Shown piece by piece: positions 55,032-63,832 of a stretch of DNA of 64,000 nucleotides. Each line of letters begins with the position of its first letter. Positions within the stretch are counted from its first letter, which is position 1. The stretch is taken from contig NZ_KI912532.1 in the NCBI RefSeq assembly GCF_000519045.1, forward strand, positions 2,170,001-2,234,000. The letters run 5' to 3'. Below the pieces are notes generated by a model. That model was given only the letters and a program-made list of their open reading frames with translations, made no database searches and had not been told where the DNA came from. Source of the stretch: Dechloromonas agitata is5. Its GTDB lineage: Bacteria > Pseudomonadota > Gammaproteobacteria > Burkholderiales > Rhodocyclaceae. Made by a program: the position numbers and the translations under genes.

Positions 55032-55250
55032 TTAGAACGCGAACCAGGCCGCTGCAGCGAAGCTGAGGGCCATCGCCCAGCCGGCCAGGCCGCCGAGCAG
55101 CATGCGACGGTCGCCCTTGAGGCCAAGCGGAATCATCTCGGTCACCGTGACACGCCGGCCGTAGCGCGCGACGCCTTCTTCCCCGATGCGGATGGCGAGG
55201 AGGGCGCAGCCGATGCCAAGCACCAGGCAGGCCCAGGTCGGCCAGTTCAC
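55032..55250 (-). CDS. Small two-helix membrane protein coupled to psd
   Basis: The frame starts at a GTG (55250) that overlaps the psd stop codon in a GTGA arrangement, so translation is coupled. The 72-residue product (VNWPTWACLVLGIGCALLA...) has two hydrophobic helices (about 5-22 and 50-70) separated by a charged loop RIGEEGVARYGRRVTVTE. Nothing in it is recognised. A role near the membrane linked to phospholipid synthesis is possible but only inferred from position. Confidence that it is translated is moderate. Confidence 0.6.
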   Translation of the reverse strand: MNWPTWACLVLGIGCALLAIRIGEEGVARYGRRVTVTEMIPLGLKGDRRMLLGGLAGWAMALSFAAAAWFAF

Positions 55251-56092
55251 GGGCGGTGGCCCATCGCCTCGCCCAGGCGGATGGGGCGGGTCGGCGTCCA
55301 TTCCGGGTTGAAAGTCAGTGTGTTCCCCGGGAAGAGCATGACCACCGTCGAGCCGAGCAGGAAGCGGCCCATTTCATCCCCCTTCTTGAGCACGATGTTC
55401 TGCTCGTCGTAGCGCCATTCGCGGATCACCCCTGGGCGCGGTGGATTGACCACGCCATGCCAGACAGTCGCCATGCTGCCGACGATGGTGGCGCCGACCA
55501 GGGTGAGCACGAAGGGGCCGTGGGCCGATTCAAACACGCAGACGACCCGCTCGTTGCGGGCGAACAGGCCGGGCACGCCGCGTGCCGTGGTCGGATTGAC
55601 CGAGAATAATGCGCCGGGGATGTAGATCATCCGCGTCAGCCTGCCGTCGCACGGCATGTGGATGCGGTGGTAGTCGCGTGGGCTGAGGTAGAGGGTGGCG
55701 AAGCTGCCGTTCTCGAATTGCGCGGCCAGTTGGCGGTCGCCGCCGACCAGGGCGGTGGTCGAGTAGCGATGGCCCTTGGCCTGGAAAATCTGGTCGCGCT
55801 CGATGGCGCCGAACTGGCTGATCGCGCCATCCACCGGGCACAGGAAGTCAGCCTCGGCGGGGGGGCGGGCGCCTGCCTTGAGCGGCCGGGTGAAGAATTC
55901 GTTGAAGCTCTTGTAACTGGCGATGTCCGGGTTGGCCGCCTCAGCCATGTTGACCTGGTAGCGGTCGACGAACCAGCCGATGACGCGGGTCGTCAGACTG
56001 CCGGCCTCGGCCGAGGCCAGTTTGCCGGCGAGGATGGTCAGCGCCTGTTTCGGAATCAGATATTGGGGCAGAACGGCAAGGCGGTCGGACAC
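55247..56092 (-). CDS. psd: Phosphatidylserine decarboxylase
   Basis: Psd forms phosphatidylethanolamine. The 281-residue proenzyme matches the length of E. coli Psd, with FNEFFTRPLKAGARP, VDGAISQFGAI, SPRDYHRIHMPCDG (catalytic His) and the self-cleavage motif GRFLLGSTVVMLFPG, whose LGST provides the pyruvoyl prosthetic group. It associates with the inner membrane. The small membrane-protein gene overlaps its stop. Confidence 0.96.
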   Translation of the reverse strand: MSDRLAVLPQYLIPKQALTILAGKLASAEAGSLTTRVIGWFVDRYQVNMAEAANPDIASYKSFNEFFTRPLKAGARPPAEADFLCPVDGAISQFGAIERDQIFQAKGHRYSTTALVGGDRQLAAQFENGSFATLYLSPRDYHRIHMPCDGRLTRMIYIPGALFSVNPTTARGVPGLFARNERVVCVFESAHGPFVLTLVGATIVGSMATVWHGVVNPPRPGVIREWRYDEQNIVLKKGDEMGRFLLGSTVVMLFPGNTLTFNPEWTPTRPIRLGEAMGHRP

Positions 56093-56120
56093 GGCAGCTT
56101 CCAGCGTGGAAAACCCACAA

Positions 56121-57095
56121 TTATACGGGGTCTATTGTCGGCGCCGTCGGATCGGCTGCCTGCGACCAGCGCTCGCGCCGCCATTTCTCGCGCTCGCCAT
56201 TGGCGCAGAAGGTCCAGGCGACCAGCCGGCTCTGCTTCTGGCCCTGGGTCATCGGCATGATGCGCGATTCGATGACTTTGGCCTTCTTCAGCGCTGCTTC
56301 GATATGGACGATGTTGTCGGCCTTGGACACCAGACTGGTGAACCACAGCACGCGCTTCGGAATGCCGGCGCTCTGCTCGATCATCGACTTGACGAAGGCG
56401 CGCTCGCCGCCGTTGCACCACAGTTCGGTGCCGCCGCCGCCAAAGTTGAGGCGCGGCTGAGCCGTTCCCTTTTTGGCACCCGGCTTGCCGAGGTTGTTCC
56501 ACTTGCGCTGGCTGACGGCCAGCACTTCGTCGGGCGAGTTGTGGAAGGGCGGGTTGCAGATCGACAGGTCGAAGCTCTCGCCGGAACGCAGCAGGCCCGT
56601 GAAGATGTTGTCCCACACCGGCTGGTGGCGCAGTTCGATGTCGGCGGCCAACTCGGGGTTCTTGCCGAGAATGGCCTGGGCATTGGCCAGCGCGGCTTCG
56701 TCGATATCGACACCGAGGAAGGACCAGCCGTACTCGGCGTGGCCGATCAGCGGATAGACCAGATTGGCGCCGGTACCGACATCGAGCACGCGGACCCCGG
56801 GACCGGTCGGGATGGTTTTCTTGTTGCAGGTGGCGAGCAGGTCGGCGACGCTATGGATGTAGTCGGCCCGGCCGGGAATCGGCGGGCAGAGGTAGCCAGC
56901 CGGAATGTCCCAGCCCTTGACGCCGTAGTGATGCATCAGGATGGCCCGGTTCAGCATCTTGACGGCAGCCGGGTTGGCGAAATCGATGCTCGGCGTACCG
57001 GCCGGCGTGGTCTTGATGTACTTGGCCAGGGCGGCCGACGTGGCCGTCAGGGCGGCAAAATCGTAGCCGGCGGCGTTCTTGTTGCGCGGGTGCAT
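56121..57095 (-). CDS. rlmF: 23S rRNA (adenine1618-N6)-methyltransferase
   Basis: The 324-residue protein begins MHPRNKNAAGYDFAALTA, the RlmF opening, and has the SAM motif VLDVGTGANLVYPLIG and the N6-adenine catalytic motif LSICNPPFHNS (NPPF). Also typical is RNLGxPGxKKG, seen as NLGKPGAKKGTAQPRLNFGGGG. The ATG at 57095 is preferred over one 36 bp upstream because it gives the family N-terminus. Acts on 23S rRNA in the cytoplasm. It lies 28 bp upstream of psd on the same strand and could be co-transcribed with it. Confidence 0.95.
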   Translation of the reverse strand: MHPRNKNAAGYDFAALTATSAALAKYIKTTPAGTPSIDFANPAAVKMLNRAILMHHYGVKGWDIPAGYLCPPIPGRADYIHSVADLLATCNKKTIPTGPGVRVLDVGTGANLVYPLIGHAEYGWSFLGVDIDEAALANAQAILGKNPELAADIELRHQPVWDNIFTGLLRSGESFDLSICNPPFHNSPDEVLAVSQRKWNNLGKPGAKKGTAQPRLNFGGGGTELWCNGGERAFVKSMIEQSAGIPKRVLWFTSLVSKADNIVHIEAALKKAKVIESRIMPMTQGQKQSRLVAWTFCANGEREKWRRERWSQAADPTAPTIDPV

Positions 57096-57141
57096 GGCGG
57101 CTTTCGTGAAAACGGGCCGCCATTGTCCCACGCCTGCGCCA

Positions 57142-58302
57142 TCAATGCTCCCGGCCGTCGATGCGGGGCTGCATCAGGAGCGGGATATACCGCACGGCGA
57201 GGATGCCGAAGGCGAGCAGCCAGCAGGTGGCGGAGGCATGGATGCAGGCCAGGTAGGCACCGGGTGCCAATTGCGGCACGACGACGCGGATCGCGAGGGC
57301 AGCGATCATCACGTACAGCACGGCGCGGTCGAGGGCGTCGAAAACGACCTTGCGTCCGGTATGCCCTTTCGAGATGCGCATGATCATGGCCGGGATGACG
57401 CAGCCCATGGCGCCGAAGGTGAACAGGTGCACCGACACTGAACCGATCCAGACGAAATTCACGAGATGACCGAGAGCCTCGATCAGCAACTGGCCGACGA
57501 TGGCCAGATAGCCGATGTACATGATGCCGATGTCGATGCGCTTGAAAGCCAGTTGCGGTTTCCAGAAGACGAAACGGATGGCGAGCAGGACGGCGAGGGC
57601 GAGCGACAGGCCGGCGGTCAGCGGGCGGGGCAGGAAGGGCTCGACGACAAGCAGCAGGCCGAGCAGCTTGATCGGCATGTCCAGCTTGGGTTGGCGCAGG
57701 ATCTGGACCTGGAAGACGCCCTTCATGAACTGTGTCAATGTACGCTCCAGCATCACCAGGAAAGCCAGGCGGAACAGGGCGATGGCCATGCCGTAGCCGG
57801 CTGTGAAGTTGTTGCCGTAGAGCATCAGGTATTTGGCGATCAGGAAGGCCGGCAACATCAACATGAAGAAGGCGTTATCGCGGTAGCTGTCCTGGCTGCG
57901 ATAGCGGATCAGCGTCCACAGCAGCATGGCGGCGATCGTTCCGAGGAAGGCGTTGTTGGCCAGCATGGCGAGGGGCAAGGGCCAGTTGCCACCAAAGCCC
58001 ATGGCCAGGCGTTCGACGATCCAGGCGCCGGCCAGCACCATCAGGGCCGGGCCGTGGTAGCCGCGGATGTTCACCCAGTTCTTGGTCGAGGTCAGCAGAA
58101 AACCGCCCAGCACCGCCCAGCCGAAGCCGAAGAACATCTCATGGGCGTGCCACTGGACGGAGGAAAAGGGGGCTGTGGGAGCGGGCAGGATGCCGCTGAA
58201 AATCATCGCCCAGAGCAGCGGCAGTGAGAGACCGGCGAGGCAGGCGAGGGCGAAGAAGGGGCGAAAGCCGACGAGCCAGAGCGGGTGAGTGTGTCGAAAC
58301 AT
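57142..58302 (-). CDS. nnrS: NnrS-family haem-copper membrane protein
   Basis: The 386-residue protein has about twelve membrane helices, FRHTHPLWLVGFRPFFALA at the N-terminus, WHAHEMFFGFGWAVLGGFLLTST and VHLFTFGAMGCVIPAMIMRISKGHTGR, typical of NnrS. NnrS relieves nitrosative stress and is often found with denitrification genes. The ATG at 58302 is chosen; a longer frame starts at 58470 but would add non-family sequence. The window has no nir or nor genes, but NosD at 27804 supports a denitrifying background. Confidence 0.92.
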   Translation of the reverse strand: MFRHTHPLWLVGFRPFFALACLAGLSLPLLWAMIFSGILPAPTAPFSSVQWHAHEMFFGFGWAVLGGFLLTSTKNWVNIRGYHGPALMVLAGAWIVERLAMGFGGNWPLPLAMLANNAFLGTIAAMLLWTLIRYRSQDSYRDNAFFMLMLPAFLIAKYLMLYGNNFTAGYGMAIALFRLAFLVMLERTLTQFMKGVFQVQILRQPKLDMPIKLLGLLLVVEPFLPRPLTAGLSLALAVLLAIRFVFWKPQLAFKRIDIGIMYIGYLAIVGQLLIEALGHLVNFVWIGSVSVHLFTFGAMGCVIPAMIMRISKGHTGRKVVFDALDRAVLYVMIAALAIRVVVPQLAPGAYLACIHASATCWLLAFGILAVRYIPLLMQPRIDGREH

Positions 58303-58472
58303 GGGCGAACCAATAGGCGGGTTGTGCAATCGAAGTGGCAAGTTTAGCGACAGTCGGCGTGGTGAAACTTGATTTGACCCCGGGTTGTCACGCATGGCAA
58401 TGAACAATGGCGTAAAATTCCATCCTTGGCCGAAAGTGAGGGGTTTCTCGGCTGGTTTCCATAAGGACAAAG

Positions 58473-59720
58473 ATGAAGCGTGTGGATGATTTCCGCTTGC
58501 GCCTGGGCAAGCACGAGCTCGTGCCGATCATGATCGGCGGCATGGGGGTTGATATTTCGACGGCCGACCTGGCCCTGGAGGCGGCCCGGCTGGGTGGCGT
58601 CGGGCATATTTCGGACGCCATGATCAACACCGTGTCCGACCGCCGCTACGACACCAAGCACGTCAAGGAAAAGCTCGCGCTGTACAAGTACAACGTCCTC
58701 AATGAAGACAAGTCGCCAGTCAAGTTCGACCTCGGCCGGCTCGAGGAAGCAACCAAGCTGCACGTTGAGGCCACCATGGCCCGCAAGCAGGGCTCCGGCA
58801 TGGTCTTCATCAACTGCATGGAAAAGCTGACCATGAACGCGCCGAAGGAGACGCTCAAGGTCCGCATGTCCGCTGCGATGGACGCCGGCATCGAAGGGAT
58901 CACGCTGGCCGCCGGCCTGCATCTCGGCTCCTTTGCATTGATCGAGGACCACCCGCGCTTCCGCGACGTCAAGCTGGGCATCATCGTTTCCTCGGTGCGT
59001 GCCCTGCAGCTGTTCCTCAAGAAGAGTGCCCGAACCGGCCGCCTGCCGGACTACGTTGTCGTTGAAGGCCCGCTTGCCGGCGGCCACCTCGGCTTCGGCA
59101 TGGACTGGGCGCAATACGATCTGGCCACCATCGTCGCTGAAGTGCTGCACTACCTGCGGGAAGAGAAACTGGATATTCCGGTGATCCCGGCCGGCGGTAT
59201 TTTTACCGGCTCCGATGCCACGGCTTTCCTCGAACAGGGTGCCGCCGGCGTACAGGTGGCGACGCGCTTCACCGTCGCCGAGGAATGCGGCCTGCCGGCG
59301 GATGTCAAGCAGGAGTATTTCAAGGCCAGCGAGGATGATATCGAGGTCAACCAGATCTCGCCGACCGGCTATCCGATGCGGATGATCAAATCCAGCCCGG
59401 GCATCGGTGACGGTATCCGCCCGAACTGCGAGGCCTACGGCTATCTGCTCGATGCCAACGGCAAGTGCGCCTATATCACCTCATATAACCGCGAGGTGGC
59501 GGCTCATCCGGATGCCCGCAAAGTTAAGGTGTGGGACAAGACCTGCCTGTGCACCCACATGCGCAACTTCGATATCTGGACCTGTGGCCAACTCACCTAC
59601 CGCCTGAAGGATACGACCCGCCGCGCCGAGGATGGCAGTTACCGTATCCTGTCGGCCGAGCACATCTTCAAGGATTACCAGTTCAGCACCGATCAGCAGA
59701 TCGCCCTGCCTGAAGCCTGA
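58473..59720 (+). CDS. Nitronate monooxygenase-family flavoprotein
   Basis: The 415-residue protein has an FMN-binding TIM barrel: VPIMIGGMGVDISTADLALEAARLGGVGHISD seen as PIMIGGMGVDIS, VVEGPLAGGHLG, IPVIPAGGIFTGSDATAFLEQGAAGVQVATRF in pieces. This is the FMN-dependent oxidoreductase/2-nitropropane dioxygenase-like family, which also includes enoyl-ACP reductase FabK. A C-terminal extension beyond residue 330 has Cys residues (CLCTHMRNFDIWTCGQ) that differ from classical enzymes. Substrate is unknown. It stands alone. Confidence 0.84.
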   Translation: MKRVDDFRLRLGKHELVPIMIGGMGVDISTADLALEAARLGGVGHISDAMINTVSDRRYDTKHVKEKLALYKYNVLNEDKSPVKFDLGRLEEATKLHVEATMARKQGSGMVFINCMEKLTMNAPKETLKVRMSAAMDAGIEGITLAAGLHLGSFALIEDHPRFRDVKLGIIVSSVRALQLFLKKSARTGRLPDYVVVEGPLAGGHLGFGMDWAQYDLATIVAEVLHYLREEKLDIPVIPAGGIFTGSDATAFLEQGAAGVQVATRFTVAEECGLPADVKQEYFKASEDDIEVNQISPTGYPMRMIKSSPGIGDGIRPNCEAYGYLLDANGKCAYITSYNREVAAHPDARKVKVWDKTCLCTHMRNFDIWTCGQLTYRLKDTTRRAEDGSYRILSAEHIFKDYQFSTDQQIALPEA

Positions 59721-59793
59721 GATCACTCGCGCAGCCGCCTACCAGGCGGCTGCGCTGCAATGGGCCAGGCCGGATTGCCTGGATGAACGTCGC

Positions 59794-61011
59794 ATGTCCC
59801 CAACCCCTCTGAACGAACGATTGTCTCGGCCTGGCGCTGCGTGGCGCGGATTCCTCGTCGGCCTGCTGGCCTTGCTGGCCCAGCCAGCCAGCGCTGAAGC
59901 CGACTTGCCGTTCAATCTGCAGGGTTTTGGGACGCTTGGCCTGGCTAGGACGACCAGCGATCAGGTCGAATTCGTGCGCGATCTTTCCCAGCCGAGCGGC
60001 ATCCGGAAGGATTGGGATGGGCGTGCCGACAGTGTATTTGGCCTGCAGGCCACCTGGCAGATTGCGCCGCAACTGAGCGCCGTGGTTCAGGGCAAGGTGA
60101 AGTACCACTATGACCGCAGCTACGATCCGCAACTGGCCTGGGCCTTCCTGAAATATGAGCCGACCCCCGAGTGGAGCCTGCGCCTGGGGCGACTGGGGAC
60201 CGAGTTCTTCATGATGGCCGACTCGCGCTGGGTCGGTTATTCCTTCCTGACCGTGCGTCCGCCGGGAGATTATTTCTGGTACCTGCCCTTCTACAGTATC
60301 CATGGTGGCGATGCCGCTTATTCCGTGCCGCTCGGCGATGGTCTGGTCAGGCTCAAGGCTTTCTACGGCGAATCGAACGGCCGGGTACCGCTGGCTGACC
60401 GGCAGTGGGACGTCGAAGGCTCGCCGATGTCGGGTGTGTCGGTCGATTACTACCGGGGCGGCTGGCACCTGCGCGCCAGCTACGCCAACATCCGGGCCAG
60501 CAACGACCTGCCGATCGCCGGCCTGCTGCAGGCCTATTCGCCCGATCCGGCGGCCTCGGCTGCCTTCCTGGCGACCCGCAACCAGCGCACCGACTACTAC
60601 TCGCTCGGCGTGGTCTACGATCAGGGCCCCTGGCAAGTCCAGTTCATGCTCAACCGTATCGAACAGGGCAACAATGCCCTGGAAAGTTCGGAGGGCGGCT
60701 ATCTGCTGGCCGGTTATCGCATCGGCACGGTGACGCCCTATCTCGGTTATTCCTGGGTGCATTCGCGGGCCAACAATCACGACGGCCGCCCGCTTATCGA
60801 GCAGCGCATCATCGCCGACTCACATTCCGATCAGACGACCGGCATTGTCGGCGCGCGCTGGGATTTCGCCAGCAACCTGGCGCTCAAGGCCCAGTGGGAT
60901 GCGATACGCGGTGATGCCTCGTCGATCTTTCCCTATCGAAGCGAGCCGGCATCTGGCCGCTGGTCGGGCCGGATGGATGTCTATTCCGTGACCCTGGACT
61001 TCATTTTCTGA
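59794..61011 (+). CDS. Outer-membrane beta-barrel protein, porin-like
   Basis: The 405-residue protein has a signal peptide (cleavage after QPASAEA), amphipathic strands throughout (LQGFGTLGLARTT, WSLRLGRLGTEFF, GWHLRASYANIRAS) and a terminal Phe (VTLDFIF), the signature of an outer-membrane barrel. Dimension fits a 16-strand porin-like protein. It is 4 bp upstream of a small periplasmic binding protein gene, so the two are probably an operon; phosphate or another anion is a guess only. Confidence 0.8.
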   Translation: MSPTPLNERLSRPGAAWRGFLVGLLALLAQPASAEADLPFNLQGFGTLGLARTTSDQVEFVRDLSQPSGIRKDWDGRADSVFGLQATWQIAPQLSAVVQGKVKYHYDRSYDPQLAWAFLKYEPTPEWSLRLGRLGTEFFMMADSRWVGYSFLTVRPPGDYFWYLPFYSIHGGDAAYSVPLGDGLVRLKAFYGESNGRVPLADRQWDVEGSPMSGVSVDYYRGGWHLRASYANIRASNDLPIAGLLQAYSPDPAASAAFLATRNQRTDYYSLGVVYDQGPWQVQFMLNRIEQGNNALESSEGGYLLAGYRIGTVTPYLGYSWVHSRANNHDGRPLIEQRIIADSHSDQTTGIVGARWDFASNLALKAQWDAIRGDASSIFPYRSEPASGRWSGRMDVYSVTLDFIF

Positions 61012-61015
61012 TCGC

Positions 61016-61453
61016 ATGCCGATCCGTCGCCTGTTCCTTCTCGGCATCGTGTTCTGGCTGCTGGCCCAGCCGGGGGCTCCCCTGCATGCCGAACTGGCAG
61101 TCGTCGTCAATGCCCGTTGCGGCGTTGCGGCGATGACGCGCAACGAGGTGATCAACATCTTCTTCGGGCGCAGCCGCCAGTTCTTCAACGGCGTCGAGGC
61201 CCAGCCGGTCGATATGCTCGACAGCCATCCTGATCGGGCGCGTTTCTATTACAAGCTGCTCGGCAAGGATCTTTCCGAGGTCAATGCCTATTGGTCACGG
61301 CAGGTCTTTTCCGGGCGCGGCCAGCCGCCCGTCAAAGTGGGGAGTTCGGAGGAGGTGCTGAAGTGGGTTACGACGCACCCGGGCGGTATCGGCTTCATCG
61401 AGGCGTCCAAAGCGGATGCCCGGGTCAGGGTCGTGCTGGAAATGGCCCATTAG
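61016..61453 (+). CDS. Small periplasmic solute-binding-like protein
   Basis: The 145-residue protein has a signal peptide (MPIRRLFLLGIVFWLLAQPGAPLHA) and a short PstS-like fold: ELAVVVNARCGVAAMTRNEVINIFFGRSRQF and TTHPGGIGFIEASKA in pieces. Such short, one-lobe versions of phosphate-binding proteins are encoded beside signalling genes or outer-membrane proteins. It lies 4 bp after the barrel gene. Ligand unknown. Confidence 0.78.
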   Translation: MPIRRLFLLGIVFWLLAQPGAPLHAELAVVVNARCGVAAMTRNEVINIFFGRSRQFFNGVEAQPVDMLDSHPDRARFYYKLLGKDLSEVNAYWSRQVFSGRGQPPVKVGSSEEVLKWVTTHPGGIGFIEASKADARVRVVLEMAH

Positions 61454-61468
61454 GAATTCCGGTGGGGC

Positions 61469-61540
61469 ATGAACATTGAACTGATCGGCATGGTGATCAT
61501 CTTCGTGGTCATTGCTGTCATTGTCATCAAAGCAGGGTAA
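61469..61540 (+). CDS. Candidate 23-residue single-helix membrane peptide
   Basis: ATG at 61469 to TAA at 61540 encodes MNIELIGMVIIFVVIAVIVIKAG: a short N-terminal acidic turn, one hydrophobic helix and a Lys near the C-terminus. GGTGGGG lies just upstream as a possible ribosome-binding site. It sits 15 bp after the binding-protein gene and before the CBS gene, in an apparent operon. Existence as a translated peptide is inferred from composition only. Confidence 0.45.
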   Translation: MNIELIGMVIIFVVIAVIVIKAG

Positions 61541-61613
61541 TCTCTCCTTGGGCTGCACCAGCCATGGCTCGATGAGCGGCTGGCGTACGCCACACTGACC
61601 AAGGAGACAAACC

Positions 61614-62054
61614 ATGCCGAAAAGAATGATCCGCAATCTGCTTGAAGGCCGTGTGCTGGTAACGGCTAGCAAGGAAACGACAGTACGGGTGGCCTGCCGC
61701 CTGATGACCGAGCGCCGGATCGGTGCCTTGCTGGTCGTCGAGAACAACCGTATCGCCGGCATCTTCACCGAGCGCGATGCGCTCAACAAGATCCTGTCGG
61801 CTGGGCTGGACCCGGATACGACGCAGCTCGGCCAGGTCATGGCGAGTAATCCGCAGACCATCACGGCCGACAAACCCTTGTCCTACGCGCTCTACATGAT
61901 GGCCGAGGGGGGCTTCCGCCATGTGCCCGTCGTGGACGCCGAGGGGGTGCCAGTCGGCATGGTTTCGGCGCGTGATGCGCTGGGCCAGGATATGGTCGAC
62001 CTGGAACGTGAGATCAGACACCAGCAGGAACTGGAAACCGCAATCGGTTACTGA
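61614..62054 (+). CDS. CBS-domain protein
   Basis: The 146-residue protein consists of a tandem CBS pair: VACRLMTERRIGALLVVENNRIAGIFTERD and PLSYALYMMAEGGFRHVPVVDAEGVPVGMVSARDAL in pieces, followed by a charged helix. CBS pairs bind adenosine nucleotides and regulate partner proteins. No catalytic domain is attached. It is 73 bp after the small peptide gene and its stop overlaps the convergent truC gene by 7 bp. Confidence 0.9.
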   Translation: MPKRMIRNLLEGRVLVTASKETTVRVACRLMTERRIGALLVVENNRIAGIFTERDALNKILSAGLDPDTTQLGQVMASNPQTITADKPLSYALYMMAEGGFRHVPVVDAEGVPVGMVSARDALGQDMVDLEREIRHQQELETAIGY

Positions 62055-62779
62055 GCGAGCGGCCAGCCAAAACGCGCCAGTGTCGCGGCGAATTCGCCGG
62101 ACACTGGCGTTTTCATGTCCAGGCGCAAGCCGCTGACCGGGTGGTCGAAACCGAGCCTGACGCAGGCGAGCAGCAGGCGCCGACAGCCGAACTGTTCGGC
62201 GAAGAAGCGGTTGTGGCGGCCCTTGCCATACGTTGCGTCGCCGATGATCGGGTGGGCGATATGCTTCAGGTGCCGCCGGATCTGGTGGCGGCGGCCGGTG
62301 ACCGGCTCCACCTCTAGCAGGGCATAGCGACTGCTTGGATAGCGGTCGACGGCAACCGGCAATTCGATTTGGGCCAGTGTGCGGAAATGCGTCAGGGCGG
62401 GCTGCGCTTCGTTGTTACTCGCCTCACCCTGGAATTCGTAGGGGTCGCGCTGCCGGGTCAGCGGATGATCGATGCTGCCCGTTGTCGCTGGGTAGCCTCG
62501 CACGACGGCCAAGTAGCGTTTGTCGATCCGGCCTTGCTCGAACTGGCGGCCGAGTTGCCCCGCGATTTCTGCAGTCAGTCCAAAGAGCAGTACGCCGGAA
62601 GTGCCGCGGTCCAGGCGGTGGGCCGGCCAGACCCGCTGGCCGATCTGGTCGCGCAGGATCTGGATGGCGAAGCGGGTTTCGTGGCGGTCGATTTCCGAAC
62701 GATGGACGAGCAGGCCGGCCGGTTTGTCGATGACGACGATGTGCTCGTCGCGGTAGAGGATCGGTAGTTGCTCAGCCAA
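62048..62779 (-). CDS. truC: tRNA pseudouridine(65) synthase
   Basis: The 243-residue protein is a RluA-family pseudouridine synthase, with the catalytic motif PAHRLDRGTSGVLLFGLT (Asp in HRLDRGTSG), IVVIDKPAGLLVHRS and LLEVEPVTGRRHQIRRHLKHI, and the short length of TruC without an S4 domain. It modifies U65 in tRNA. It overlaps the malyl-CoA lyase-like gene stop by 8 nt and is downstream of it. Confidence 0.9.
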   Translation of the reverse strand: MAEQLPILYRDEHIVVIDKPAGLLVHRSEIDRHETRFAIQILRDQIGQRVWPAHRLDRGTSGVLLFGLTAEIAGQLGRQFEQGRIDKRYLAVVRGYPATTGSIDHPLTRQRDPYEFQGEASNNEAQPALTHFRTLAQIELPVAVDRYPSSRYALLEVEPVTGRRHQIRRHLKHIAHPIIGDATYGKGRHNRFFAEQFGCRRLLLACVRLGFDHPVSGLRLDMKTPVSGEFAATLARFGWPLAQ

Positions 62780-63755
62780 AGAAGCGGCTCTTGGCCTCGT
62801 CCGGGACGGCCATGCCGGTGACGTGGGCCCGGTCGAGCAATTCCCAGTAGTAGCGGTAGGAGGCCCGGTCGTGCAACTTGCCGTTATGCTGGATCGGGCC
62901 CCAGTCCTTGTCCTGGGCGGCGATCAGGATTTCGGTGGCAGACTGCACTTCCGAGAAATCAGGGCGCATCGCCTCGACGATGGGCATGATCTGGTTCGGA
63001 TGGATGCTCCACATGCGCAGGTAGCCAAATTCGTTGCGGGCACGTCGCGCGTCGCTGCGGATGATCTCGATGTCCTTCAGTTCGGTCGTCACGTTGTGCG
63101 ACGGTACAACGCCGCAAGCCAGCGCGGCAGCCGTGATTTCGCATTTGGCGCGGGCGACCAGCGGATGTTCGAACTGCCCCGGGCTCTTCATCGCGCTACC
63201 GGGAATGGCGCCGTGATGCCCAGAAACGAAGTCCATCAGGCCGAAATCCAGCGATTCGACCCCGGGCAGGGCGGCGATCTCCCACACCTCACGCAGGGCG
63301 CCATGGGTTTCGATCAGGACATGCACTGGAATCTGGCGCTCGATGTTGAGATGCCGCTCGATGGCGCGCAGGGCCTCGATCTGCACCTGCACGTCGCCGG
63401 CACTACACGGCTTGGGCAAGGTGATGAAAGGCAGGCGATTACCGGCGATACCAACCAGGATTTCCATGTCCTGCCGCCAGTGCGGATGGCTGACATCATG
63501 CACGCGGGCGCCAACCCGGTTGAACCGGTTGTCGTCGCTCATGATCACGCTGGCCGCCATCTCGGCATGTTCCCGCTCGGCGCCGGCATGGGCACCATCC
63601 TCGCAGTCGCAGGTGATGTCGAAGATCGGCCCGAGTTCCTTCTGCAACTGCAGCGCCTTGCGCATCAGTTTTTCCGATCCGGCGTAATGATCAACGGCTG
63701 GCAGGATGGGGAAGGGCTTTTCGCCAGCGAAAAGGACAGCTTTGGGGTGGCGCAT
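62772..63755 (-). CDS. HpcH/HpaI-family CoA-ester lyase, malyl-CoA lyase-like
   Basis: The 327-residue protein (from the ATG at 63755) has the CitE/Mcl fold: DCEDGAHAGAEREHAEMAA with metal-binding Glu/Asp, HVLIETHGALREVWEIAALPGVESLDFGLMDFVSGHHG and MWSIHPNQIMPIVEAM. The family cleaves malyl-CoA, methylmalyl-CoA or citramalyl-CoA into a CoA ester and glyoxylate or pyruvate. An upstream ATG at 63791 lies inside the mdh terminator loop and is not preferred. It follows mdh and may handle a C4 acid. Exact substrate unknown. Confidence 0.82.
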   Translation of the reverse strand: MRHPKAVLFAGEKPFPILPAVDHYAGSEKLMRKALQLQKELGPIFDITCDCEDGAHAGAEREHAEMAASVIMSDDNRFNRVGARVHDVSHPHWRQDMEILVGIAGNRLPFITLPKPCSAGDVQVQIEALRAIERHLNIERQIPVHVLIETHGALREVWEIAALPGVESLDFGLMDFVSGHHGAIPGSAMKSPGQFEHPLVARAKCEITAAALACGVVPSHNVTTELKDIEIIRSDARRARNEFGYLRMWSIHPNQIMPIVEAMRPDFSEVQSATEILIAAQDKDWGPIQHNGKLHDRASYRYYWELLDRAHVTGMAVPDEAKSRFFG

Positions 63756-63776
63756 GATGTTTGGGCGGATGAATGA

Positions 63777-63807
63777 AAAAGGCCGCGGCATTTTACCGCG
63801 GCCTTTT
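63777..63807. terminator. Intrinsic terminator downstream of mdh
   Basis: AAAAGGCCGCGG (63777-63788) pairs perfectly with CCGCGGCCTTTT (63796-63807) around a 7-nt loop. On the minus strand the hairpin is followed by TTTTT, so it ends mdh; its symmetry could also work on the plus strand. Confidence 0.9.
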
Positions 63808-63832
63808 GGTGAAGCTAAGAACTAACGCCGGA

